From positions 1 to 64,000 of the forward strand of contig CAYPIE010000002.1 in the NCBI GenBank assembly GCA_964410665.1: a stretch of DNA of 64,000 nucleotides, given 5' to 3'. The position numbers were made by a program, and so were the translations under genes. The DNA is from CAYPIE01 sp964410665. Lineage in GTDB: Bacteria > Planctomycetota > Planctomycetia > Gemmatales > Gemmataceae. Position 1 is the first letter of the stretch; every line of letters begins with the position of its first letter. The notes under the pieces are model-generated. The model ran no database searches and was not told where the DNA came from. It saw only the letters and a program-made list of their open reading frames with translations. Below are positions 53,090-62,047 of this stretch, piece by piece.

Positions 53090-54464
53090 GCCGTGATTGT
53101 AGCCGGGCGGAGCGACGTCGCCAGTAGCCTACCCCGATCAGCCAGGAGACCAGGATCCCTCCCTGGAAGAACCAGTATCCCGGCACCAGCTTCAGAGTCC
53201 ACGGCCCCACCCATGCCATCACCAAACCCAGCAGCATTCCCCATACGAGAAACACTGCCACTGCCCAGCGCAAATTCGGGAAGCGTCGCGTGAATGCCGC
53301 CGCCACGACATAGCCTGGGCCCAATAAGGGAACAAACCAGCGGATCGAGCAACAGGCTCCGGACCAGTTTGTCGACAAGAGCGAGTAGATCAGCCAGACA
53401 CCCGCTGCCATTCCCGCACACAGCCATAAGAGCGCTTGAAGTGGATGCCTTACCCAAATTAGCAGTGGGAAACCAAACACTCCGATGTATAGCAATGGAT
53501 TGTGACCAATGAAGCCGCGCTGGCCGAACAGCAAATCTAGCGCGTAGACCACCCAGGCGCCGACACCCGGATGTTGCCAGCCCCCGGTCATATTGCTGGC
53601 GGTAAATGGCGAGCCCGGCCAGGCGAGATAGTCCGGATTGGCGTTGGCCGGACCGAGCGTACCTCCGATCGCATAATTCAAAGCATGATGCAACAGTAAC
53701 CAGGGTAGGGCGGCAACTCCCACCAGCGCCAGGCAACGCCAAGATGCGATCCTCCAGCACAAGTAGATCCCCATTGCAAGTACCAGCCCTGGACCCGCTC
53801 CCAAATCGATGGTGTACGCAATCCCGGTCAGTGTCCCGATCAACACCCAGCGTCGCCAAGAAAATCGCCTGGCGTCGGCATGCTTCCATGGTAAAGCCAA
53901 CAGCAATGCCACAGTAATGCCCAGCACCATTTGATGGTTGTTCACTTGCTGTGCATAAGGCAAAGCGACGCTCCCCAGCGCCAGACTTATCCCGAACAGA
54001 CTGCTCCACATGGGTGACAAGCCAATGCGGCGACAGAGAAAGTACATCCCGAGCACGGCAACCAGATAAGCCAAGCCAGTCGAACTTAAGCTCATCCAAT
54101 AGGCGAACTGACCGGGTGTCTTGGCCGCTGCCATCCCGCTGATCTGTTGCAAGCACCAGTACACGGCTGCGAGCCACAGACTCGGGACGGGTGATTTGTC
54201 GGAGTAGAAATGGTCCTCAATCCACAACTTGTCTTTAGTGCCGTCAGGCCCGGCAAAGATCGATCGGTCGATTTGCCACGTGCCCTGATCGACCAGGGCT
54301 TCGACACTCGCCAGTCGGCTCCCAGCATTCCACGAGTCCACCTTGGACATGGTGCTAAGGCCCAAAACCGAAAGGCTTACTGCCGCTAGGAAAAAGAGGC
54401 AGAGACGATCTAAATCGATCTTAACGGGAAAATAACTTGCAAGAGTTTTCCATCTAAGGAGCAT
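53007..54464 (-). CDS. GT39-like membrane glycosyltransferase
   Basis: A 485-residue membrane protein with about ten hydrophobic segments. Near the N-terminus, NAGSRLASVEALVDQGTWQI and the external loop DKLWIEDHFYSDKSPVPSL resemble GT39/ArnT-type transferases that use lipid-linked sugars. The Asp/Glu in these loops are the usual catalytic position. AAGGA precedes the ATG at 54464. The C-terminal 30 residues are basic and run into the oxidoreductase gene. It is divergent from a second glycosyltransferase gene; the acceptor is unknown. Confidence 0.72.
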   Translation of the reverse strand: MLLRWKTLASYFPVKIDLDRLCLFFLAAVSLSVLGLSTMSKVDSWNAGSRLASVEALVDQGTWQIDRSIFAGPDGTKDKLWIEDHFYSDKSPVPSLWLAAVYWCLQQISGMAAAKTPGQFAYWMSLSSTGLAYLVAVLGMYFLCRRIGLSPMWSSLFGISLALGSVALPYAQQVNNHQMVLGITVALLLALPWKHADARRFSWRRWVLIGTLTGIAYTIDLGAGPGLVLAMGIYLCWRIASWRCLALVGVAALPWLLLHHALNYAIGGTLGPANANPDYLAWPGSPFTASNMTGGWQHPGVGAWVVYALDLLFGQRGFIGHNPLLYIGVFGFPLLIWVRHPLQALLWLCAGMAAGVWLIYSLLSTNWSGACCSIRWFVPLLGPGYVVAAAFTRRFPNLRWAVAVFLVWGMLLGLVMAWVGPWTLKLVPGYWFFQGGILVSWLIGVGYWRRRSARLQSRHEREQTSPPRGYGGSRHDLRRDLSTRL

Positions 54465-54802
54465 CGGTGTCCTTCCGAATTGCTCAATCGGGCAAGAAAA
54501 ATGTACAGCATTCGCCGAAACACACAAGTCCAATTAACGACGAGCCCAATTCTAACCGAACATAAGATACCTTATCGGACACAAGACCAAAGTTGATATA
54601 TTCATCGAAATATTGATCTATTGTGCAGGACGTCTGATAATGTATGTTATGTTCGGTAAATGACCAATCACGTTTTGGCTCGGTCCACGATCAGGTCCGT
54701 TTCCCTTGACCAAAAAAACGAATTGGATCATGCTCGTGCCAATAGATCGGTTGGCTTGTGAGATTGCACTGGTTCGACGAGCATAGGAAGTGGAGTTGGC
54801 GA
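54465..54802. other. AT-rich divergent promoter region with a spaced inverted repeat
   Basis: This 338-base region between two divergent glycosyltransferase genes is clearly richer in A+T than its surroundings. It contains an 11-base inverted repeat, ACCGAACATAA at 54555-54565 and TTATGTTCGGT at 54647-54657, and a smaller dyad ATAAG-ATAC-CTTAT inside it (54562-54575). No gene is evident. It probably holds two promoters and perhaps a regulator site. Confidence 0.6.
54555..54657. repeat. 11-bp inverted repeat flanking 81 bp
   Basis: ACCGAACATAA and its exact reverse complement TTATGTTCGGT bound an 81-base AT-rich core. This could be paired operator half-sites, or the termini of a very short non-autonomous element. 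No target-site duplication can be confirmed by eye. Confidence 0.45.
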
Positions 54803-56503
54803 ATGCCAAACCAGAAGGCAGCAAGGTGGCTGGACGGCTTCATCATTCTGCTAGTTGGGGTATTGTCATCACTCGCTTTGGTCGATGCTGCCCAGCGTCT
54901 CGGTGCCACTTGTGATGAACCGTTTTACATTCGCTCGGGGTTGCATTATTGGCGGACGGGCGATCTTGGGCCACTTCTCAGTAAAGGCACGATGCCTCTA
55001 CCCGTTCAAATTTGTACCTTCCCGGTTTGGCTCGCCGAACAATCACGAGCCGCTCCCTTCACGACATGGTTGGATCTGGATGAAATTCTCCCCATCGCCC
55101 GCTCCGGGACCCTGCTCTTTTGGTGGTTGCTGCTTTTCTATGGTTGGCGAATCGCAAGGGCCTTAGGTGGTGTGTGGGCCGGACGAGTGGCGGTGCTCTT
55201 CTTGGCCGTGGAGCCAAATCTCTTGGCACACGCCGCGCTCGCAACCACGGATGTGGCGATCACGGCATGCACACTCGCATTTGTCTATCACTACTGGCGA
55301 GGCCGAACCCGAGGATGGCTTCAGCGGATTGGCGTGCCGGGTTTGCTGTATGGAATTGCACTTTTGGCCAAGGCCTCGGCCCTCGCGTTTATCCCGATTT
55401 GTATGCTCTTGATTGAGGCTCAACGCCAATGGAGCTTGGCACGTGCAGATGGTCGTTCGCCATGGCGCATTCATTGGCTGCGGCGCTGGATGATGGAGAC
55501 CCTCGGAATTGGTTGTCTTGGACTCGGGATGGTGCTGATCTGTTGTGGCTCGAACTGGGAAATGGAAGCGAGTTTCTGGGAGTGGACGCAAACGCTGCCA
55601 AGTGGTCGGTTGCAAGCGAGCATGAATTGGTTGGCCGAGCATCTGCGTATCTTTCCCAATGCTTTCAATGCTCTAGCGTATCAAATCAAACACAACTTCA
55701 AGGGCCACGGCGTGTATCTGCTCGGCGAAATGTCGCCTCGGGCGATTTGGTACTATTTTCCTGTCGCCTTGCTGATCAAATTGCCCACGGCGGTCCTGTT
55801 GGGCGTAGGCTTGCTGACACTATTTCGTCCCAAGGGTTGGGCCAGTTGGTTGGGTGTATGTGTTGCAGGATTACTGCTTTTCTCGTTGAATTGCCGGGTG
55901 CAAATTGGCATTCGTCTGATCCTTCCGCTGTTGAGTTTGTTGATAATCTGTTTGGCAATTAATATTGGGCAACTGTTTGAACGTCGTCCCCCCCTCCCCT
56001 TCTTGCTGCGGTGCAGCCTCGGTTTATTGAGCTTGCTGGGATGGAGTTGGACACTCAGTGAAACCATACGAGTCTGGCCTCATGCAATTCAATATATTAA
56101 TGAATATTGGGGAGGTCCAACGGCCGGGTATCGTTACTTGAGCGACTCAAACTATGACTGGGGTCAAGGGGTGCCCGAATTAGCCATCTGGCAACAGCAG
56201 CACAAAATCGATGTGGTAGATGTGTGGTATTTCGGCACAGATCCACGATTGTTAAAGCTACCGATGCGCATCGCTCAAGTACATCAGTGGGAGATCGATG
56301 GCGTCGACTCGTTTCGGGCTGCAATGCGCGGCCGAGTCCTCGCGGTTGGAGCGACGGTGCTCTATGGCAGCTACATTCGCTCCCCAGAAATACTACAGGT
56401 GTTGGACTATCTTCGTACTCGAACGCCTCTTGATCGCACCAGTACGTTTTGGATTTACGACTTCACGGAAGGAGGGTTAGCTGAGGTTGCCGCGGTCAAG
56501 TGA
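54803..56503 (+). CDS. GT39-like membrane glycosyltransferase
   Basis: A 566-residue membrane protein with ten or more hydrophobic segments. The first external loop holds GATCDEPFYIRSGLHYWRTG, an acidic pair at the position of catalytic residues in protein-O-mannosyltransferase/ArnT enzymes. A late loop has YLSDSNYDWGQGVPELA, a motif recurring in planctomycete members. The C-terminal part (about 460-560) is soluble. GGAG lies seven bases before the ATG at 54803. It ends inside the tail of the convergent accA gene (49-base overlap). It is likely to add sugars to exported proteins or lipids, by family analogy. Confidence 0.78.
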   Translation: MPNQKAARWLDGFIILLVGVLSSLALVDAAQRLGATCDEPFYIRSGLHYWRTGDLGPLLSKGTMPLPVQICTFPVWLAEQSRAAPFTTWLDLDEILPIARSGTLLFWWLLLFYGWRIARALGGVWAGRVAVLFLAVEPNLLAHAALATTDVAITACTLAFVYHYWRGRTRGWLQRIGVPGLLYGIALLAKASALAFIPICMLLIEAQRQWSLARADGRSPWRIHWLRRWMMETLGIGCLGLGMVLICCGSNWEMEASFWEWTQTLPSGRLQASMNWLAEHLRIFPNAFNALAYQIKHNFKGHGVYLLGEMSPRAIWYYFPVALLIKLPTAVLLGVGLLTLFRPKGWASWLGVCVAGLLLFSLNCRVQIGIRLILPLLSLLIICLAINIGQLFERRPPLPFLLRCSLGLLSLLGWSWTLSETIRVWPHAIQYINEYWGGPTAGYRYLSDSNYDWGQGVPELAIWQQQHKIDVVDVWYFGTDPRLLKLPMRIAQVHQWEIDGVDSFRAAMRGRVLAVGATVLYGSYIRSPEILQVLDYLRTRTPLDRTSTFWIYDFTEGGLAEVAAVK

Positions 56504-57504
56504 GTACCATTACTCGAGTGTGCAGGATGGGGCGTCAAACGAGGTTCTGTCGACTCGAGATCATGTAGAATGCCGAGTTGACGGAATTTTTGATAACGGC
56601 CGTACAGTAATTGCTCATTCGATAGCCCTCGGAGTTCTCGCAAATAACGCATGAGATAAGTCTTTAGAGTTCCAGCCATTTCCCGATGGTCACGATGGGC
56701 TCCCCCGAGCGGTTCGGGAATGATGTCATCGATCACACCGAACTGCTTGAGATGGTTGGAGGTCAAACGAAGAGCTTCTGCGGCACGCGGCTTGGTGTGA
56801 TCGTTCGCTTCTTTCCAGAGGATGCCAGCACACCCTTCTGGACTGATGACGGAATAATAAGCATGCTGCAGCATACTCACGCGATCCCCAACGCCAATGC
56901 CTAGAGCTCCCCCGGACCCCCCTTCCCCGATGACGACACAGATAATCGGCGTTGGTAACCGCGACATCTCCATAATTGCCGTCGCGATCAATTGCGCTTG
57001 GCCACGTTCCTCCGCACCGATCCCGGGAAATGCACCAGGGGTATCAATAAAGCAAATAATCGGCAAACGAAATTTGGCAGCCAGTCGCATCCGATTGAGC
57101 GCTTTGCGATAGCCCTCCGGATGAGCGCAACCATAGAAGCATTCTTGACGTTCTTGCAATGTGTGACCTTTTTGGTGGCCTACGAGCATCACCCGATACT
57201 CACCGAGTCGTGCAAAGCCACTGCGGATGGCTCGATCGTCTCCAAAGGCTCGATCGCCATGGAGCTCGACAAAATCGTCAAAAATTTGCTCGATGTAATC
57301 GACGGTTTGCGGGCGTGCCGGGTGTCGCGAGACTTGCACCGTCTCCCACGCCGACAGTTCCTTATAGCGCTTTTTTTTCATCTCATGCAGTGTGCGTCGC
57401 AGTTGCCTCAGGTGATCGGGGTCCTCTTGCCGAGATTCGATTCGAGCAAGCGTTTCCTCGAGTTCATGAATCTCGGTTTCAAAGGGTAATGGAGTAGGAG
57501 GCAT
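56455..57504 (-). CDS. accA: Acetyl-CoA carboxylase carboxyltransferase subunit alpha
   Basis: A 349-residue AccA. The N-terminal helical region (FETEIHELEETLARIESRQE) is followed by VQVSRHPARPQTVDYIEQI, VELHGDRAFGDDRAI, FIDTPGAFPGIGAEERGQ, VIGEGGSGGALGIGVGDRVS and VISPEGCAGILWKEA. It joins AccD to transfer carboxyl from biotin to acetyl-CoA, the first step of fatty acid synthesis. The frame stays open 39 codons upstream; the ATG at 57504 matches the family start. The C-terminal 40 residues extend beyond the usual end and overlap the convergent gene. Confidence 0.95.
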   Translation of the reverse strand: MPPTPLPFETEIHELEETLARIESRQEDPDHLRQLRRTLHEMKKKRYKELSAWETVQVSRHPARPQTVDYIEQIFDDFVELHGDRAFGDDRAIRSGFARLGEYRVMLVGHQKGHTLQERQECFYGCAHPEGYRKALNRMRLAAKFRLPIICFIDTPGAFPGIGAEERGQAQLIATAIMEMSRLPTPIICVVIGEGGSGGALGIGVGDRVSMLQHAYYSVISPEGCAGILWKEANDHTKPRAAEALRLTSNHLKQFGVIDDIIPEPLGGAHRDHREMAGTLKTYLMRYLRELRGLSNEQLLYGRYQKFRQLGILHDLESTEPRLTPHPAHSSNGTHLTAATSANPPSVKS

Positions 57505-57601
57505 GGATCGCGATTCCCTGCACAATGCATAGGCCGGCCGAATAACTGCATTCGAAGTGTAGCGATCTGGAAAGAAAGGTCCAGGGCGCTCGACCTCCGG
57601 C

Positions 57602-58474
57602 TCAGTACATTCCCTCATCATCGACCGGTTGGTTCTTGAAAATCCGCATTCCCCGGAGGGCGATCATGACTTCGTGCATGTCTTTGGGACGGTCTTGGGG
57701 GGCTTTCTGCAACATCTGGTCAAGCAATTTGGAAAAGTCCTCATTCAGCTCAGGATTCAGATTTTTGGCAGAATCAGGTTTTTCCTTGATATGTTTGCGG
57801 ATCAGATCCGCATGGGACATGCCCCGAAACGGAGGTCGTCCGGTGAACAATTCGAATAAGGTGATGCCAAAACTATAAATATCAGCGCGTGGATCGGGAA
57901 TTTCATCGCGAATCTGCTCGGGAGACATGTAACTTAGAGTTCCTGAGGCCTTGCCCTTACGATGAAACCAGCGATTGATACCCTTCAATTGTCGCTTGCT
58001 GATGGCAAAGTCGATAATTTTCAGCTCACCCAATCCATTCATGAGAAGGTTGTCCGGTTTCACATCGCGATGGACGTATCCTTTTCCATGCATGTAGGCG
58101 AGCCCGGTTGCGGCCTGGCGCACGAGTTTCACCGCATTTTGCCGCAGGAATTCCTGATCCTTTGGATCTTTGGACATTAACCGTGCTCGCAGCGAACCTG
58201 CTGGGAAGAACTCCATAATGAAGTGAGCCGAAATCTGATCACGACTGATCTTGAGAATGCGGATGACATTCGGATGGTGCAGCTTGATGCCGATTTCGGC
58301 CTCATGAAACAAAATGTTTCGCTGCTCTTTGTCTTTCGCCTTCTCCGGAAGCAAAATCTTCATCGCGTAGTGGCGATTACTAATGACCTCTACGACTTCA
58401 TAGACCTGCGACACCTGTCCTGGGTGGAGTAAGCGTTGCAGACGATACCCTTTAATAATTTCCGCGTCGGACAC
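57602..58474 (-). CDS. Small soluble Ser/Thr kinase with DFA motif
   Basis: A 290-residue protein that is almost only a kinase domain. The glycine loop is degenerate (LLHPGQVSQVYEV), the invariant Lys is in YAMKILL (K39), the catalytic loop is complete (HRDVKPDNLL, D137), and the metal-binding motif is IIDFAIS (D155, DFA instead of DFG). SGTLSYMSPEQIRDE is the activation segment end. There is no membrane segment. The GTG start has AGGAGG upstream. It lies 27 bases after the flavoprotein gene on the same strand, so the two are probably co-transcribed. Activity is plausible. Confidence 0.88.
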   Translation of the reverse strand: MSDAEIIKGYRLQRLLHPGQVSQVYEVVEVISNRHYAMKILLPEKAKDKEQRNILFHEAEIGIKLHHPNVIRILKISRDQISAHFIMEFFPAGSLRARLMSKDPKDQEFLRQNAVKLVRQAATGLAYMHGKGYVHRDVKPDNLLMNGLGELKIIDFAISKRQLKGINRWFHRKGKASGTLSYMSPEQIRDEIPDPRADIYSFGITLFELFTGRPPFRGMSHADLIRKHIKEKPDSAKNLNPELNEDFSKLLDQMLQKAPQDRPKDMHEVMIALRGMRIFKNQPVDDEGMY

Positions 58475-58501
58475 GTCACCGATCCTCCTTCAGGACCGTT
58501 T

Positions 58502-59443
58502 TTACCAGTATTTCTCGAAGTGGATATTGCCCACCAGTTTGTGGCGGGAATCGTCACAGTGAAAGCCGCGTTTCTCCAAAAGCTCAATCACACCCGTAGG
58601 TTGTGGGTAGTGCTTGGCACCGGTGGTCTTATCCACGTGAGGAATCCCAATCATACTAGGATTGCCACAGAGAAAAACATGGGTGGAGTCGGGATGGAGA
58701 GAGTGGCCTAGATGTTCTTCCAGAACGCCTCGATCGATAAGATCCTGGATATACATTTTGGGTTCGCCAGCCTGAAGTTCACGGGTCGTCAGTGGAATAT
58801 ACTGATAGTTTGAGAACCTCTCCATGAGCTTGTGTTGCGTCTTGAGATAACCCAAATCCCGCTGATAGCGAACGCAACACACGGCGAAGATTTTGCCTCG
58901 ATGCCCCCGACGTAATAGATCCCAAACCATATAATTATGCGGTGCTTCCCCGGTCCCGGTCGACAAAAACAACACCGTATCCTGCTCGCCAACCGGTTCG
59001 AGTGTGTAATTGCCGGTAATTTTGGGATGAATGTTAATTCGGTCACCCTCTTGCAACATAAACAGCCGCGGGGTCAGTCCTGGGGGCTTCGCTGGCTCGG
59101 GATTTTCCCGAACGAGCACCACATAGAACTCCAGCCAGTTCGCAGGCTCTAAATCGAGCAATTCGCCTTGCTCGCCAAGGATTGAACAACTTAATGAATA
59201 AGGACGGCGAACCAATCGGGATTCGCTTTCATCGGGCAGTGCTTCTTCCTGACATCCAGGGAGGCGCGGTTCCCAGTTGCCCAAGCCCAACGAGCAGTAT
59301 TGGCCGGGTAGGTGCTTAGGAAGGGTAAAATCGGGCTGAACCCGTAAAATCAGCAGATCAGTATGGACTTTTTGCAATCTTATGATCGTACCATTGTAGC
59401 GTTCCGAACGCAGGGTAGCGATCGCCTCAGGGGACAACGTCAT
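58502..59443 (-). CDS. Ferredoxin-NADP reductase-like flavoprotein
   Basis: A 313-residue FAD/NAD(P)-binding reductase. The FAD domain has LVRRPYSLSCSI (RxYS motif) and NIHPKITGNYTLEP. The NADP domain has FLSTGTGEAPHNYMVWDLL and HVFLCGNPSMIG, and the protein ends near an aromatic Tyr-Trp. This matches ferredoxin/flavodoxin-NADP reductases, which move electrons between NADPH and small electron carriers. The ATG at 59443 has GGAG upstream; a longer frame exists but begins within hydrophobic non-family sequence. The kinase gene follows closely. Confidence 0.88.
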   Translation of the reverse strand: MTLSPEAIATLRSERYNGTIIRLQKVHTDLLILRVQPDFTLPKHLPGQYCSLGLGNWEPRLPGCQEEALPDESESRLVRRPYSLSCSILGEQGELLDLEPANWLEFYVVLVRENPEPAKPPGLTPRLFMLQEGDRINIHPKITGNYTLEPVGEQDTVLFLSTGTGEAPHNYMVWDLLRRGHRGKIFAVCCVRYQRDLGYLKTQHKLMERFSNYQYIPLTTRELQAGEPKMYIQDLIDRGVLEEHLGHSLHPDSTHVFLCGNPSMIGIPHVDKTTGAKHYPQPTGVIELLEKRGFHCDDSRHKLVGNIHFEKYW

Positions 59444-59538
59444 CGGCCATAGCTCCGAACCAAGTACGTGAAGTCTTACCCATGGTAGTTGCAACCAAGC
59501 GGAATTGCATCCCTGAACCGTTCAGAAGCCTTACTGGG

Positions 59539-59835
59539 TTAACGAATGGGCGAACCAAACTGATGCCACCAGCTGCGGAGTTGTTGCCGCGCGAGACGTG
59601 GAACTTCCTGCCCGAAGCACAATCGGGTGCCATGGGATCCCCGGATTCCCCAGACTCGACAGTGTTGGAGGCGATGCTCTTGGCAAGTCTGTTCGATTGC
59701 CTCCAGGAATCGACTGCTGACCTGTCCCTTGAGGACGCGTGTCCGCTGACCCTCCACGGTCACATAGAAGCGATAACGCGCGTTCCAAGCGCGCCACAGC
59801 AGCCAACCAAGGATGAACAGAAAAAGATACCACAC
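59539..59835 (-). CDS. DUF3634-like small membrane protein
   Basis: A 98-residue protein with one N-terminal membrane segment (MWYLFLFILGWLLWRAW) followed by RYRFYVTVEGQRTRVLKGQV and SSRFLEAIEQTCQEH. The strand, basic loop and helix order fits DUF3634 proteins of unknown function. The start is GTG, with AGGGA upstream. It sits between the anti-sigma and reductase genes on the same strand. Confidence 0.65.
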   Translation of the reverse strand: MWYLFLFILGWLLWRAWNARYRFYVTVEGQRTRVLKGQVSSRFLEAIEQTCQEHRLQHCRVWGIRGSHGTRLCFGQEVPRLARQQLRSWWHQFGSPIR

Positions 59836-59888
59836 AGGAATCCCTGCATCAGGTCGATCAAAACAGGATTACCGTCCGATCAGGTTCC

Positions 59889-61253
59889 TTAGCCGTGCGG
59901 CTTGATGACAATCATGATGGGGAAGGTATCACCTCGCACGGGGACGAGATTTCGTGATAAGAACTCCCGAACTTGGGCCGAACGGCGGGGATCCCAGTGT
60001 GAAAGACTGTAGGGAATGGCCAGAAGACGGGGTGGTAGTTCCTCGGGTGAATTGCCAGAGTGCGCCTTGCTACTGCTGCCATGACGGAGAGACCTGGCGA
60101 GTTCATTCGCAGTCTGCTCAGGCAGATTCCGTAAAGGATCTTGCGGAGTTCCAAGCGGTCGCAGGAACCGTCCTTGATCCATTCCCTTGACCGGTAGGCC
60201 AAGCAGACTTGCCAATTGCCGATCATCCTGCTTTTGCCAAACCATCAGGACCAGCTGATCGAATACAGCCGTTCCGGACTCTTTCTTCGCGATCGAGTGA
60301 TCAACCCAGGCCACCTGCACCAGAAGTTTTATCAATTCCTCACGCTTAAGATCATTCGCAAAAAGCATGAGCGGAATTGGTTGGTTATTCTTTAGATGTT
60401 CGCTGACATGCTGGTCGACGTACACGCCATGCTGTTGCTTTTTCGCAACGCGTTTGAGTCTTCGAAGCGCTGAAAGTGGATCGTTTACAAATAGGTCGAT
60501 CCTTAGTGCATCAAGGGATCTGATGCGGGAGCGGAGGGTCGATTGGTGCTGGTCTTGACGGAGCTGATCCAACGTCAGAATCAACGGAAACTCAAGGGGG
60601 GAAAGCCGCCATGGCTTTCCCTCAAAGGGTTTGGTGGTAAGAGGAGCTTCCCTTTCTCCGGGCATCGGTAGACGCTCCGGAACGGAGTCCCCAGCGAGCT
60701 GCTCGGCAGGAAGGACCGGAGCCACATCCGGGGGCAATTCATCCGAAGATTCCGTTGGCTGGTCCTCGGCAAGTAGAGGACCCTGAGAATCCGACTGGCC
60801 AGGATCGGGGGCAAAACCATCCCGTGTCGTGGCGATGGGAGCGTCGGAACCCGGCTGATCAGAGGTAGAGGCCCAATAGACAAACAGGCTTGAACCCAGA
60901 ATCCCCAAAATGGATGCGGCCAGAGCGAGTGATCGGAAACGATGACGTCGACGCAGGAGTCGTTCCTGATAGTGCTGTACCAGTGGCGTCACTGTCGTAG
61001 TGTCCTGATCGGCCCCAATCTTGGCCAAAATCGAAGTATGTAGGTCGGGTGGAGCGCAGATCGGTGCGATGTTCCGTAAAAGTTGTGCCTGCCTGCGGAG
61101 TTGTTGGAAGACCTGCTGTGCTTCTTTGGATTGCTGGAGTAGCCGACGTACAAGGAGTTTCTGCTCGGCGGAGAGCTCCCCGTCGATCGCGGCGGTCAAC
61201 AATTTCGTTTGACTTCTCGTCAACATGAGCAATCCGGAGGTAACCTCGTTCAA
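59889..61253 (-). CDS. Probable anti-sigma factor with large periplasmic domain
   Basis: A 454-residue protein with a cytoplasmic helical N-terminus (KLLTAAIDGELSAEQKLLVR, the anti-sigma-type opening but without the zinc Cys/His set), one membrane segment at about 110-128, a Pro/Asp-rich linker (130-215) and a periplasmic domain of about 230 residues with no recognised family. Its gene overlaps the ECF sigma gene stop as TTGA if the TTG at 61253 is the start; AAGGA precedes it. An ATG at 61226 is an alternative. The adjacency and topology make it the likely regulator of that sigma factor. Confidence 0.72.
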   Translation of the reverse strand: MNEVTSGLLMLTRSQTKLLTAAIDGELSAEQKLLVRRLLQQSKEAQQVFQQLRRQAQLLRNIAPICAPPDLHTSILAKIGADQDTTTVTPLVQHYQERLLRRRHRFRSLALAASILGILGSSLFVYWASTSDQPGSDAPIATTRDGFAPDPGQSDSQGPLLAEDQPTESSDELPPDVAPVLPAEQLAGDSVPERLPMPGEREAPLTTKPFEGKPWRLSPLEFPLILTLDQLRQDQHQSTLRSRIRSLDALRIDLFVNDPLSALRRLKRVAKKQQHGVYVDQHVSEHLKNNQPIPLMLFANDLKREELIKLLVQVAWVDHSIAKKESGTAVFDQLVLMVWQKQDDRQLASLLGLPVKGMDQGRFLRPLGTPQDPLRNLPEQTANELARSLRHGSSSKAHSGNSPEELPPRLLAIPYSLSHWDPRRSAQVREFLSRNLVPVRGDTFPIMIVIKPHG

Positions 61254-61822
61254 ATGTCCTTCGGTTCATCCTGAAGGAACAACTCGCGTAGCTCCAAGCG
61301 CGCACGATGTAAACGACTGCGGATGGTGCCAATCGGAACATCCAAAATGACCGCAATCTCTTCGTACTTGCGGCCTTCAAGATCCTTGAGCACCATGACA
61401 GCCCGATGTTCGGGCGAGAGACGATTTAGCGCTGCCAGAAGGCGAGCTTCCTCTTCGGAACGCTCCAAGTCCGCACCGGGGTAGGCGTCCTCAAAATCTT
61501 CTTGCGGTTCTAACAGCCCATCATCCTCGCTGCCTGAGTCGAGTCGCAGCATAGCCCGCTGCTTGCGCTTGAGGCTGATGGCCGAATTGAACGCGATGCG
61601 ATACAGCCAGGTGTAAAATTCTGAGTCGCCTTTGAAATTGTGCAAGCTCTGATATGCGTTCAAAAACGCCTCTTGCACAACGTCGGCAGCGTCCTCTCGA
61701 TTGCCCACTACTCGGAAAATGGCGTTATACAGCCGATCCTGGTAACGAAATACCAGTTCGCCAAAAACCGCCGACTGTCCGTCGAGGCAGGCACGGATTG
61801 CTCTGGCATCATCGCGATTCAC
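61250..61822 (-). CDS. ECF-family RNA polymerase sigma factor
   Basis: A 190-residue sigma factor. Region 2 has FGELVFRYQDRLYNAIFRVV and DVVQEAFLNAYQSLHNFKGD then FYTWLYRIAFNSAISLKRK. Region 4 has LSPEHRAVMVLKDLEGRKYE and VPIGTIRSRLHRARLELREL. It is RpoE-like in length and order. The start codon is GTG with only a weak ribosome site. The gene is divergent from uvrA and is followed by its probable anti-sigma partner with a four-base overlap. Confidence 0.93.
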   Translation of the reverse strand: MNRDDARAIRACLDGQSAVFGELVFRYQDRLYNAIFRVVGNREDAADVVQEAFLNAYQSLHNFKGDSEFYTWLYRIAFNSAISLKRKQRAMLRLDSGSEDDGLLEPQEDFEDAYPGADLERSEEEARLLAALNRLSPEHRAVMVLKDLEGRKYEEIAVILDVPIGTIRSRLHRARLELRELFLQDEPKDI

Positions 61823-62047
61823 GAGATCCGCTTTCGCTCTCTATAAGTAGTGACGTCCACTGGTGGCGAAAAGTTCCCAACTGCACGGCGCTTCGGTTGC
61901 CGACGGGGCAGAACACGCTCCCGCTGTATGTTTAGCACAATTACCAGGCACGGTAGGCACGCTAAGTTGCTCTTCCGTCCCTGCAGCAAACACCTGTATA
62001 CTGTTCGTTCTTCGACGATCCCCGGTCACGGGAGCCTTCCAAGCGTT

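Noticed and set aside
53086..54177. 363-codon open frame on the minus strand
   Set aside because: It lies within the glycosyltransferase gene in another phase; composition is not that of a membrane or soluble family and the real gene has a good ribosome site.
61990..62010. Possible LexA box upstream of uvrA (CTGTATACTG)
   Set aside because: It resembles only the left half of an enterobacterial SOS box; no matching CAG half or GAAC-N4-GTTC is present.
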